Assembly: GCA_934541205.1 (NCBI GenBank)
Contig: CAKTDK010000127.1
Location: 1-5,448, forward strand
Source of the DNA: an uncultured Eubacteriales bacterium
GTDB taxonomy: Bacteria > Bacillota > Clostridia > Oscillospirales > RGIG7773
Length of the DNA: 5,448 nucleotides
Direction: 5' to 3'
Shown here one piece after another: positions 1 to 5,448 of this stretch. Position 1 is the first letter of the stretch. Each line of letters begins with the position of its first letter. The notes below the pieces were generated by a model that saw nothing but the letters and a program-made list of their open reading frames with translations, was not told the origin of the DNA and searched no databases. Both the position numbers and the translations under genes were made by a program.

Positions 1-624
1 CGCTTTTTCAATGTCTTTTATTGTAATAAGCCCTTTAAGCATTCCTTTTGAATCCACTATAGGAAGTTTTTCAATTTTATACTTACTGAGTATTTCCTGC
101 GCCTGTTCCAAAGTTGTGCCTACCGGTGCGGTTATAAGATTATCTTTAGTCATACAATCTTTTATTTTTATATTATAATCAGTTAAAAACCTAAGGTCGC
201 GGTTAGTTATAATTCCTACAAGCTTTCCGTTTTCACAGATAGGCACGCCCGAAATTTTATATTTACCCATAAGCTCGTCCGCATCATAAACAAAATGCTC
301 CGGTGAAAGGAAAAACGGATTTACAATGACTCCATTTTCACTTCTTTTTACTTTATCAACTTCTTCACATTGCTGTTCAATCGTCATATTTTTGTGAATA
401 ACGCCTATTCCTCCCTCACGGGCAATAGCTATAGCCATTTTTGATTCCGTAACAGTATCCATAGCCGCTGTCATCATGGGAATATTTAATGATATCTTTT
501 TTGTAAGACGGGTTTTAGTAATAATATCCTTGGGAAGAACCTCGGATTTTGCCGGTATTAGTAAAACATCATCAAAAGTCAGGCCTTCTTTTCCGAATTT
601 CTGATTAAAATCGGTATTTAGCAT
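1..624 (-). CDS. guaB: IMP dehydrogenase, N-terminal part (partial at window edge)
   Basis: This cytosolic enzyme oxidises IMP to XMP with NAD+, the first committed step of GMP synthesis. The 208 visible codons start at ATG 624 and stay open to base 1, so the 3' end lies outside the window. Residues 16-26 (TFDDVLLIPAK) and 50-60 (MMTAAMDTVTE), followed by REGGIGVIHKNM at 69-80, are classic IMPDH N-terminal motifs of the TIM barrel. Two CBS domains follow: about 95-150 (SGVPICENGKLVGIITNRD) and about 155-208 (KLPIVDSKGMLKGLITIKD). This is the regulatory Bateman module that binds adenine or guanine nucleotides in the family. The catalytic cysteine loop would lie past the window edge and cannot be checked. 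An AAGGAG site at 632-637, 7 nt before the ATG, supports the start. The gene has its own promoter and is probably not dependent on rqcH upstream. Confidence 0.97.
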   Translation of the reverse strand, partial: MLNTDFNQKFGKEGLTFDDVLLIPAKSEVLPKDIITKTRLTKKISLNIPMMTAAMDTVTESKMAIAIAREGGIGVIHKNMTIEQQCEEVDKVKRSENGVIVNPFFLSPEHFVYDADELMGKYKISGVPICENGKLVGIITNRDLRFLTDYNIKIKDCMTKDNLITAPVGTTLEQAQEILSKYKIEKLPIVDSKGMLKGLITIKDIEKA

Positions 625-631
625 ATCTGTT

Positions 632-637
632 CTCCTT
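632..637 (-). promoter_or_regulatory. Ribosome binding site of guaB
   Basis: On the minus strand this reads AAGGAG with 7 nt to the ATG at 624. It is a consensus Shine-Dalgarno sequence and fixes the guaB start. Confidence 0.9.
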
Positions 638-663
638 CTTTTTTATTTTTATATATTTCTATT

Positions 664-692
664 ATTTTACACCAAATAAATATATAAATCAA
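664..692 (-). promoter_or_regulatory. Probable sigma-A promoter of guaB
   Basis: The minus strand carries TTGATT (687-692), a 17-nt spacer and TAAAAT (664-669). Transcription would start near 657, leaving a leader of about 30 nt. That is too short for a purine riboswitch, so any control of guaB by that route would have to lie elsewhere. The match to consensus is good but not perfect and rests on reading alone. Confidence 0.6.
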
Positions 693-756
693 CAATAATA
701 TTCAATAGTTAAAAAGACTTTTACCCCTTTAAAATATACAATTTTTACTAAACTAC

Positions 757-2502
757 TTATTTAATCCGCAGCTTATCGCATAAATTATCATCGCTGTCCA
801 CTATGGCACTTTCAAAATTTGAATATGTCACCATTCCTGGTTTTGCCCCCGGAATTTTTTTTACATACTTTAAAAGACAATAATCAATCGTAATTTTCGT
901 ACTTCCTCTGGCCTTTGAATGAGTTGCGCAAATTATTGCTGCTTCTTCCAAAGTTTTATTGGGAATATTGTTTTCACCATTTGCAGCAATTATAACATGG
1001 GAAGAAGGAATTTTCTGAGCGTGAAACCAAATATCTTTTGGACTTTGTTTTGATATTATATAATCGTTTTGGATATTATTTTTTCCCGCATATATTTTGT
1101 ATCCGTCTGAAGAAACAAATTCCATAGGCGCAGATTTTTGAAGTTTTATATTTTTTGTTTTTGCTTTTGAATATCCGTTTTGTGAAAGTTCATTTCGTAT
1201 ATCTGTCAAATCCCTTTCATTTTCAGCATTTGCAAGGCTATCAAAAACCGATTCAAGATAAACTATCTCTTTTCTGCACAAATCAAGCTGTTTTATCAAA
1301 TATTCTCTGGCTGTTTTTGATTTTTGATATTCTTTAAAATATTTTTGCGCATTTTGAGACGGGGTCTTGCTGTAATCCAACGGTATTTTTACTGTATTAT
1401 TGCTGTCATAATAATTTTCAAGCTCAATACTTCTCATTCCCTTTTGTATTTTATAAATATTTGAAGTTATAAGCTCTCCGTATATTCTGAATCTTTCACT
1501 GTTTTCGCATTCAGACAAATCATTTTGCAGCGCTGTTTCTTTTCTTTTTTGTCTTTCGATATGAACAGTTAAAAGTTTTAATAAATCATTTCCTTTTTGT
1601 CTTATTTTTTCAAAAACCGCTTTTTTGGAATAAAAATCATCACAAAGGCTGCTGAAATCTTCATATTTTTTGGTAAAACATTTTCCTCCGTATTGATTTA
1701 TATCCATAAAAGCTATATCAATAAGCTTTCCGTCTTTTTCGGATACAATAACCGGCTCAAATTTATTTTCTTTTATATTACCCGCCATTATTTTTATATG
1801 AAAAATAAGTCTTTCCAAATCACTTTTTTGAAGTTCGCAAAATCTCGGACTTGAATTTTTACAGCTTTGGTAACAAATCTCTCTGCATATAATAGGTGAA
1901 AGTCCCATAAAAGTATTCAGTATAAATTTATCCGCTCTTTCCTCATTATTTACATTTTCAAAAATATTTTCAATATTTATATTATCATTAAAATCATATT
2001 TTTCCTGAGACGGCGGCATTTTATAAGAAATCCCCGGAAGTATCTGCCTTTGGCTTGAGGTTGTAAAATCAACATGTTTTATAGAATCTATAATTTTATT
2101 GTTTTCAAGTAAAATTATATTTGAATATCTTCCCATTATTTCTATAACCAAAGTTTTTTTAACAATATCAAAAAGCTCATTTGTTCCTTCAAAATCCAAA
2201 AACAATATTCTTTCGCTTTTGGGCTGATATATTTTTATTAATCTGGCCCCTGCAAGATGCTTTCTCAAAAGCATACAAAACATAGGAGGAGTCATAGGGT
2301 TGTCTTCATTTTTTAATGTAAAATGTATTCTCGGATAAGAAGCATTTGCAGACATTAAAAGCTTGCATGGCTTCTTGCCGCCTCGAAAAGAAATAATTAT
2401 TTCATCCTTTGAAGGCTGATATATTTTTTCAGCTTTTGCAAGCATTATATTTTCTTTTATTTCTTCTGTAATTCCTTTTAAAAATATTCCGTCAAACGCC
2501 AT
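757..2502 (-). CDS. rqcH: RqcH, NFACT-family ribosome quality control protein
   Basis: RqcH is the bacterial homologue of eukaryotic Rqc2/NEMF. In the family it binds 50S subunits obstructed by peptidyl-tRNA and recruits tRNA-Ala to add C-terminal alanine tails that mark the nascent chain for proteolysis. Older annotations call it fibronectin-binding protein A. The 581-aa length is normal. The NFACT-N domain spans about 1-180: it opens MAFDGIFLKGI and carries PPMFCMLLRKHLAG at 72-85 and EIMGRYSNIILLE at 121-133. A helix-hairpin-helix stretch lies near 195-225 (FMGLSPIICREIC). A long charged coiled-coil region covers about 285-430. The NFACT-R domain is at about 455-565, with QNDYIISKQSPKDIWFHAQK at 478-497 and PGAKPGMVTYSN at 551-562. 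The residue pair described as Asp-Arg at 97-98 in the Bacillus protein is Glu-Arg here. It begins 15 nt after nif3 with only a weak AAGAGA site (2509-2514), suggesting translational coupling. It is the last gene of the operon. Confidence 0.95.
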   Translation of the reverse strand: MAFDGIFLKGITEEIKENIMLAKAEKIYQPSKDEIIISFRGGKKPCKLLMSANASYPRIHFTLKNEDNPMTPPMFCMLLRKHLAGARLIKIYQPKSERILFLDFEGTNELFDIVKKTLVIEIMGRYSNIILLENNKIIDSIKHVDFTTSSQRQILPGISYKMPPSQEKYDFNDNINIENIFENVNNEERADKFILNTFMGLSPIICREICYQSCKNSSPRFCELQKSDLERLIFHIKIMAGNIKENKFEPVIVSEKDGKLIDIAFMDINQYGGKCFTKKYEDFSSLCDDFYSKKAVFEKIRQKGNDLLKLLTVHIERQKRKETALQNDLSECENSERFRIYGELITSNIYKIQKGMRSIELENYYDSNNTVKIPLDYSKTPSQNAQKYFKEYQKSKTAREYLIKQLDLCRKEIVYLESVFDSLANAENERDLTDIRNELSQNGYSKAKTKNIKLQKSAPMEFVSSDGYKIYAGKNNIQNDYIISKQSPKDIWFHAQKIPSSHVIIAANGENNIPNKTLEEAAIICATHSKARGSTKITIDYCLLKYVKKIPGAKPGMVTYSNFESAIVDSDDNLCDKLRIK

Positions 2503-2517
2503 AATTTTTCTCTTTTC

Positions 2518-3282
2518 TTAAACATAATTTATATAATTCTCATTTTGTGATATTAATATTTCTGTATTAAATCTTTTTTTCAAAAGTTCCTTTAAAGGCT
2601 TTTTAAATATTATTTCACTGTCATAATGCCCGCAGTCTATTACATTAATACCTTTTTGCATATTCTCAAGAAATCCAAAATACTTTATATCACCTGTAAT
2701 TATTGTATCCGCTCCCATAGAAATCATTTCCTCTGAAAAATCCATACCGCTTCCCGGAACAATTCCTACCTTTGTGCACATGTTTTTGCAATCACTGTAT
2801 CTTGTAAACGGCATATTAAGAGCATTTTTTACTTTTAAAGCCATTTCTTTTGCAGAAACAGGAGAAATTTTGCATATTTTCCAACAACCTTTATCATATA
2901 ATATATTATCAAATCTCAAAACCTTGCACAAATTATCGCATACACCGTCTTTTGCGGCATCAAGATTCGTATGCATTGATATTACGGATATATTATTTTT
3001 TATAAGTTTCAATGCCTTTGAAGTAACAAAATTTTCATCATTTATTTTTTTTACACAAGAAAAAATCATGGGATGATGAGATATTATCAAATCACATTCA
3101 CATGCTATGGCCTCGTCAATAACATCAATGCTTACATCAAGACAAATCATTATTTTACTTACTTTATTATTCACATTTCCAACTATAAGACCTATATTAT
3201 CGTAATCCTCTGCTGTTTCAAAAGGTGCAATCTCATTAAAATATTCAAGTATTTCTGAAATTGTTATATTGGTTTTATTCAT
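2518..3282 (-). CDS. Nif3-like dinuclear metal centre hexameric protein
   Basis: This is a member of the Nif3/YbgI/YqfO family, cytosolic ring-forming proteins with two metal ions per subunit. Databases often label them GTP cyclohydrolase 1 type 2, but the physiological role is unsettled. The expected ligand motifs are visible: SHHP with H69/H70, SMHTNLD with H104 and D108, and GHYDSE with H219 and E223. At 254 aa it matches the short YbgI-like form and lacks the PII/CutA1-like insertion of Bacillus YqfO (about 370 aa). Two local deviations stand out. The usual TGD(I/V)KYH motif is TGDIKYF (197-203), so a commonly conserved histidine is Phe202. The Gly-rich loop is GSGMDF (177-182). The start is supported by AAGGAG at 3293-3298, 10 nt upstream and inside the end of trmK; the two genes overlap by 8 nt. 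A trmK-nif3 pair is a standard Firmicutes arrangement (yqfN-yqfO in Bacillus). Confidence 0.93.
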   Translation of the reverse strand: MNKTNITISEILEYFNEIAPFETAEDYDNIGLIVGNVNNKVSKIMICLDVSIDVIDEAIACECDLIISHHPMIFSCVKKINDENFVTSKALKLIKNNISVISMHTNLDAAKDGVCDNLCKVLRFDNILYDKGCWKICKISPVSAKEMALKVKNALNMPFTRYSDCKNMCTKVGIVPGSGMDFSEEMISMGADTIITGDIKYFGFLENMQKGINVIDCGHYDSEIIFKKPLKELLKKRFNTEILISQNENYINYV

Positions 3283-3973
3283 TTTTCAAGTTCTCCTTTT
3301 GAAGTTTTAAAAAAGCCAGAATTTCTTTTATATTTTCAAAATTCCGGTTTTGGCTTTTCTTTAATCCGTTATACATTATTTTATATTTTTCTGTCATTTT
3401 ATTTAAATACTCTTCTTTTAAAGAATATTTATTGTAAAGCAAATGCTTTGAAAATAAAAGTTCTTTTTCTTTTAATTTTTCTCCTTTTTCAAAAAAACTC
3501 TCCATTATTATGTAAAGCTTATCCGATTCTTTAGCTAAAATTTCATTTTCAATTTTTATTTTATTATCAGAAAAAAATTTTCTTACCTGATAAAAAGAAT
3601 TCATAGGTTGTAAAATGATATGTTTTCCGAAAAGTTTTTTCTTAAAAGGCTCAAGGATAGAACAAATAAGTTCTCCCCCCATTCCTGCAATAACTATTGT
3701 ATCAGCCTTTTCTATATCGATATTTTTAAGCCCGTCGCTTAAAACAGTTGTTATTTTATCCTGTAAAAAATTTTTATTTATATTTTCTTCTGCTCTTTTA
3801 AGCGGTCCTTCATTTATATCACAGGCAAAACATCTCTTGCATTTGCCGTTTTGAACCAAATATATCGGAAGATAAGCATGATCCGTACCGATATCGTATA
3901 AAACACTGCTGTTATTTATAAGATTGCTTATTTCAAAAAGTCGAGCCGTAAGCTTTTTTTCTCTTTTTTGCAT
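3275..3973 (-). CDS. trmK: tRNA (adenine(22)-N1)-methyltransferase TrmK
   Basis: This class I SAM-dependent methyltransferase makes m1A at position 22 in the D-arm of tRNAs, in the cytosol. From the chosen start it is 232 aa. The SAM-binding motif I is YDIGTDHAYLP (26-36), followed by ACDINEGPLKRAEENI (50-65) with the acidic residue that normally contacts the SAM ribose. IAGMGGELI (95-103) and LQPM (121-124) are typical of the family. The tail from about 160 is lysine- and glutamate-rich and probably helical, matching the C-terminal coiled coil of TrmK. I place the start at ATG 3973, not the longer in-frame ATG at 4006, for three reasons. AGGAG at 3980-3984 has a 6-nt spacing, the family normally begins a few residues before the (K/S)xRL motif, and the longer start sits in a hairpin downstream of the preceding gene. 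It overlaps nif3 by 8 nt. Confidence 0.93.
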   Translation of the reverse strand: MQKREKKLTARLFEISNLINNSSVLYDIGTDHAYLPIYLVQNGKCKRCFACDINEGPLKRAEENINKNFLQDKITTVLSDGLKNIDIEKADTIVIAGMGGELICSILEPFKKKLFGKHIILQPMNSFYQVRKFFSDNKIKIENEILAKESDKLYIIMESFFEKGEKLKEKELLFSKHLLYNKYSLKEEYLNKMTEKYKIMYNGLKKSQNRNFENIKEILAFLKLQKENLKNE

Positions 3974-3979
3974 TGAAAT

Positions 3980-3984
3980 CTCCT
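3980..3984 (-). promoter_or_regulatory. Ribosome binding site deciding the trmK start
   Basis: The minus strand reads AGGAG with a 6-nt spacer to ATG 3973. No comparable site precedes the upstream in-frame ATG at 4006, so the shorter 232-aa TrmK is preferred. Confidence 0.85.
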
Positions 3985-3987
3985 GTT

Positions 3988-4003
3988 TTATTATGTATAA
4001 TAA
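3988..4003. repeat. AT-only palindrome in the DUF1858-trmK spacer
   Basis: TTATTAT and ATAATAA flank a central GT, giving a perfect 7+7 inverted repeat just upstream of the trmK ribosome binding site. It could be a small operator or an RNA hairpin, but palindromes of only A and T are common by chance in DNA this AT-rich. No function is claimed. Confidence 0.3.
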
Positions 4004-4005
4004 CA

Positions 4006-4033
4006 AAATAGCGGAGTAAAAACCCCACTATTT
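4006..4033 (-). terminator. Hairpin over the DUF1858 stop codon, possible partial terminator
   Basis: In minus-strand RNA the arm AAAUAGUGGGG (4033-4023) pairs with CUCCGCUAUUU (4016-4006) around a 6-nt loop, giving 11 pairs including two G-U wobbles. The UAG stop of the DUF1858 gene (4030-4028) is in the first arm. A U-rich stretch with interruptions (UUUUGUUAUUAU) follows. This resembles a leaky intrinsic terminator or processing site between the first gene and trmK. It would let the small first gene be made in excess of the downstream enzymes. The broken U-tract makes complete termination unlikely. Confidence 0.5.
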
Positions 4034-4231
4034 ATTCTTTAAGAAATTATTGATTTTTTCAACCAGTTCATCAGCGTCAGTACCATGAACCTGGCAGGCC
4101 TGTTCAATAGTTTCTCCTCTTGAAGCGGGGCATCCCAGACAATGCATACCTATTTCAAGAAAAAACTGCGCTGTTTCTCTATCAGCGTCAAGAACATCTC
4201 CTATGATGCTTTCTTTTGTAACTTCTGTCAT
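4028..4231 (-). CDS. DUF1858-domain small CxxC protein
   Basis: The protein has 67 aa and nearly all of it is the DUF1858 domain, known from proteins associated with hybrid-cluster (prismane) and other redox proteins. The sequence shows the typical opening (ITKESIIGDVL-like) and the GMHCLGCPASRGETIEQAC core at 28-46. C31 and C34 form a CxxC pair, with a third cysteine at C46. By family precedent it is a cytosolic helical protein whose cysteine pair may form a redox disulfide or bind metal; no enzymatic activity can be assigned. An AGGTG site (4240-4244, spacing 8) precedes the ATG. It is the first gene after the promoter at 4259-4287, so its transcript has a leader of only about 20 nt. The stop codon is inside a hairpin that separates it from trmK. 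Confidence 0.9.
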   Translation of the reverse strand: MTEVTKESIIGDVLDADRETAQFFLEIGMHCLGCPASRGETIEQACQVHGTDADELVEKINNFLKNK

Positions 4232-4258
4232 TTTAAAACCACCTTTTCTTTTTAGACT

Positions 4259-4287
4259 ATTATATACAAATTTTTTGTTTTTTGCAA
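4259..4287 (-). promoter_or_regulatory. Strong sigma-A promoter of the DUF1858-trmK-nif3-rqcH operon
   Basis: The minus strand shows TTGCAA (4282-4287), an exact 17-nt spacer and a perfect TATAAT (4259-4264). Predicted transcription starts near 4252, about 20 nt before the DUF1858 ATG. It is the best promoter match in the window and lies in the 91-nt gap between the divergent operon and mntP. Confidence 0.8.
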
Positions 4288-4309
4288 CGTAAATTAAAAA
4301 CTTTTATTT

Positions 4310-4315
4310 AAGGAG
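4310..4315 (+). promoter_or_regulatory. Ribosome binding site of mntP
   Basis: AAGGAG lies 7 nt before ATG 4323, a consensus site that fixes the mntP start. I could not identify a convincing plus-strand promoter in the 91-nt gap. Confidence 0.9.
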
Positions 4316-4322
4316 TATTTTT

Positions 4323-4868
4323 ATGGGATTAGGGGAAATAATTTTAATCGGAATCGCTCTGAGTATGGATGCCTGCGGAGTATCTATTTCAAATGCTTTA
4401 GCCTTTAAAAGCTGTAAACGAAGAAAATTTCTCGTTATGGCTTTATTATTTGGCATTTTTCAAGGAATTATGCCTTTGCTCGGATTTTTTGCAGGAGGAT
4501 TTTTTGCCGACTTTATTATAAAATGGTCCGGACTTCTAATATTTATTGTTTTAGGCGTTTTAGGAGCAAAAATGATAAAAGACGGATTTTGCTCCAAAGA
4601 AGAAGAAATATCTGATAAAAATCTTAATTTTAAAACTATAATTATTCAGGCAGTGGCAACAAGTATTGACGCTTTTGCCGTAGGTATAACATTCAATGCA
4701 AGCGATGTAAATATTTTTATTGCGGTTTCCCTTATTGCTTTTATAACTGCAGCATTATGTTCCGCAGCTGTATTTATAGGTAAAAAATTCGGTTATCTTT
4801 TGAAAGATAAAACCGTTATTTTCGGAGGAATACTTCTTATTGTTCTTGCAGTAAAAGCATTGTTTTAA
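4323..4868 (+). CDS. mntP: MntP-family manganese efflux pump
   Basis: This inner-membrane exporter lowers cytosolic Mn2+. The 181 aa are close to the usual 185-190. Six hydrophobic segments can be read at about 2-24, 36-58, 64-85, 104-126, 130-152 and 162-181. They form two inverted three-helix halves around a charged loop (86-103). The duplicated signature is clear: ALSMDACGVSI (12-22) with D16 in TM1, and ATSIDAFAVGI (112-122) with D116 in TM4. These aspartates are required for manganese export in the family. TM2 carries FGIFQGIMPLLGFFAGG (43-59). There is no room for a yybP-ykoY manganese riboswitch, which often precedes this gene: the whole upstream gap is 91 nt and contains the divergent promoter. 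Regulation by a DNA-binding repressor is possible but no operator is recognisable. It is divergent from the DUF1858 operon. Confidence 0.92.
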   Translation: MGLGEIILIGIALSMDACGVSISNALAFKSCKRRKFLVMALLFGIFQGIMPLLGFFAGGFFADFIIKWSGLLIFIVLGVLGAKMIKDGFCSKEEEISDKNLNFKTIIIQAVATSIDAFAVGITFNASDVNIFIAVSLIAFITAALCSAAVFIGKKFGYLLKDKTVIFGGILLIVLAVKALF

Positions 4869-5330
4869 TAATTATTTTCTCTATTTTATCATTCCGCTCT
4901 CCTATTTTGCATTTTTAATAAGATCCACAAAATTTTTGTATCTTCAAGGTAACAGAAATTCCCATATAATATTAATTTCTCTGTTATTCCTATCCCCTTT
5001 CATTATTTCATTCTTAATAGTTTTTTCATTTTAATGTTTATATAATGTCATACTAATACTCTTTTTTGTTATTCCCAATGAAATGAGAAATCTTTTACTA
5101 TTACTTAAGAAATTTTTCGAGGTTTCAATCCTCTGAATTACAAGCAAAAAACTTCCCAAAATAACAAAATCAACAACAATTACAACCCATTATAATTTAC
5201 ATTAATATTATCTTTTATTTTTATATAATCTCTGAACGTTTTAATTTTCTGATATTTTTCTAATACTCTGAAATATTTTTTCAATACTTTAATATCTATA
5301 TCTTTCTCTATTCTCTCTTTCATTAAAAAT
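4869..5330. other. AT-rich gap of about 460 nt without a clear intact gene
   Basis: The stretch between mntP and the terminator at 5333 is very AT-rich and pyrimidine-rich on the plus strand. Two weak imperfect hairpins follow mntP: 4920-4944 (AAGA..ACAAA / TTTGT.TCTT) and 4951-4985 (AACAGA..AATT / AATT..TCTGTT). Neither has a good T-tract after it, so neither is a secure mntP terminator. A GAGG/CCTC mini-hairpin sits at 5119-5133. The 7-mer CTCTGAA recurs near 5131, 5231 and 5267, which is not significant on its own. The right part (5031-5323) may be a decayed minus-strand gene, listed separately. Confidence 0.5.
5031..5323 (-). pseudogene. Possible frameshifted small membrane-protein gene
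   Basis: I do not recognise this. From ATG 5323 a minus-strand reading frame runs 47 codons to TAA 5180-5182 (opening MKERIEKDIDIKVLKKYF, basic and probably helical). One frame over, an open stretch of 52 codons (5189-5031) reads WVVIVVDFVILGSFLLV and then a basic tail ending MTLYKH. That second part has no good start codon. A one-base shift near 5186-5190 would join both into a protein of about 99 aa with a charged N-terminus and one membrane helix. Purine-rich codons in the first part support past coding. Against it: no ribosome binding site precedes 5323, the start lies just after a terminator, and AT-rich DNA can produce such peptides by chance. It could also be plain intergenic sequence. 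Confidence 0.25.
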
Positions 5331-5332
5331 AA

Positions 5333-5364
5333 AAAAAGACTGATGATTTCTCATCAGTCTTTTT
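5333..5364. terminator. Bidirectional intrinsic terminator
   Basis: The arms AAAAAGACTGATGA (5333-5346) and TCATCAGTCTTTTT (5351-5364) form a perfect 14-bp stem with a TTTC loop. In the minus direction it lies 3 nt past the stop codon at 5368 and is followed by T7ATTTTT-like sequence, so it is mainly the terminator of the minus-strand gene at the right edge. On the plus strand it ends in TTTTTCTTTT and could also stop any transcription arriving from mntP. Confidence 0.93.
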
Positions 5365-5367
5365 CTT

Positions 5368-5448
5368 TTACTCTGCTGTTAACGCTGCTGTCACCATCTT
5401 GATGATCTCGCTTCTTAAGATATCTCCCTTCGGATTGATTATCTTCTC
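5368..5448 (-). CDS. C-terminal 26 residues of an unidentified protein (partial)
   Basis: An open minus-strand frame enters from the right edge and stops at TAA 5368-5370, immediately before a strong terminator, as expected for a gene end. The visible tail begins EKIINPKGDILRSEIIKM and ends AALTAE. It is too short to assign a family and I do not recognise it. Codon choice differs from the rest of the window: all three lysines are AAG, most isoleucines are ATC, and CCG, GTG and GCG occur. Neighbouring genes use mainly AAA, ATT and ATA. High expression or a different origin could explain this. Confidence 0.7.
   Translation of the reverse strand, partial: EKIINPKGDILRSEIIKMVTAALTAE

Noticed and set aside
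701..730. Possible terminator after rqcH (AAAG...CTTTTT on the minus strand)
   Set aside because: Only four or five A-T pairs can form, with a poor loop and no GC-rich stem. It is not a credible intrinsic terminator.
625..756. Guanine/purine riboswitch before guaB
   Set aside because: No conserved purine-riboswitch core is visible, and the predicted promoter leaves only about 30 nt of leader.
1155..1854. Plus-strand open frames of 60 and 85 codons antisense to rqcH
   Set aside because: They lie wholly inside a well-supported gene, lack ribosome binding sites and have the Phe/Ile-rich composition expected from the complement of AT-rich coding sequence.
2774..3854. Plus-strand open frames of 100, 61 and 79 codons antisense to nif3 and trmK
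   Set aside because: They are shadows of conserved minus-strand genes with no recognisable motifs or translation signals.
4232..4322. Plus-strand promoter for mntP, for example TTGCAA-17-TATTTA (4282-4310)
   Set aside because: The -10 matches only half of consensus and the transcript would start in the ribosome binding site.
4920..4985. Two imperfect inverted repeats as mntP terminators
   Set aside because: The stems are short, AT-rich and interrupted, and neither is followed by a run of T, so I list them only as weak structure in the gap.
5122..5129. GTTTCAAT, whose complement ATTGAAAC resembles the 3' end of many CRISPR repeats
   Set aside because: There is only one copy, with no spaced repetition and no cas gene in the window.

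Overview
The window is AT-rich DNA whose gene content and style (TrmK, Nif3, a bacterial RqcH/NFACT protein, an MntP pump, A/T-rich codons, clear AAGGAG-type ribosome binding sites) point to a low-G+C Firmicute, most likely in the Clostridia. It looks like a chromosomal housekeeping region. I see no transposase, phage module, CRISPR array, rRNA or tRNA.

Layout: positions 1-624 (minus) hold the N-terminal 208 residues of IMP dehydrogenase (guaB), which runs off the left edge and has its own promoter at 664-692. Four minus-strand genes follow in transcription order from right to left. They are a 67-aa DUF1858 CxxC protein (4028-4231), tRNA m1A22 methyltransferase trmK (3275-3973, with a corrected start), a short Nif3-family dinuclear-metal protein (2518-3282) and the ribosome-quality-control factor rqcH (757-2502). 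A strong sigma-A promoter (TTGCAA-17-TATAAT, 4259-4287) drives this set. The genes are tightly packed: trmK and nif3 overlap by 8 nt and nif3-rqcH are 15 nt apart. A hairpin spans the stop codon of the first gene and could reduce expression of the later ones. Divergent from this operon, an MntP-type manganese exporter lies on the plus strand at 4323-4868.

From 4869 to 5330 there is no clear intact gene. The minus strand there is purine-rich and unusually open in shifting frames, which could be a decayed small membrane-protein gene. A 14-bp bidirectional terminator (5333-5364) and the last 26 codons of an unrecognised minus-strand gene (5368-5448) with different codon usage close the window.

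Functionally, the central operon combines tRNA modification, rescue of stalled 60S-like (50S) ribosomal subunits, a metal-binding protein of uncertain role and a probable redox/Fe-S-associated small protein. I do not see a convincing new defence or mobile system. The observations worth checking are the composition of this operon, the E97-R98 variant in RqcH, a His-to-Phe change in Nif3, the stop-codon hairpin and the possible decayed gene.
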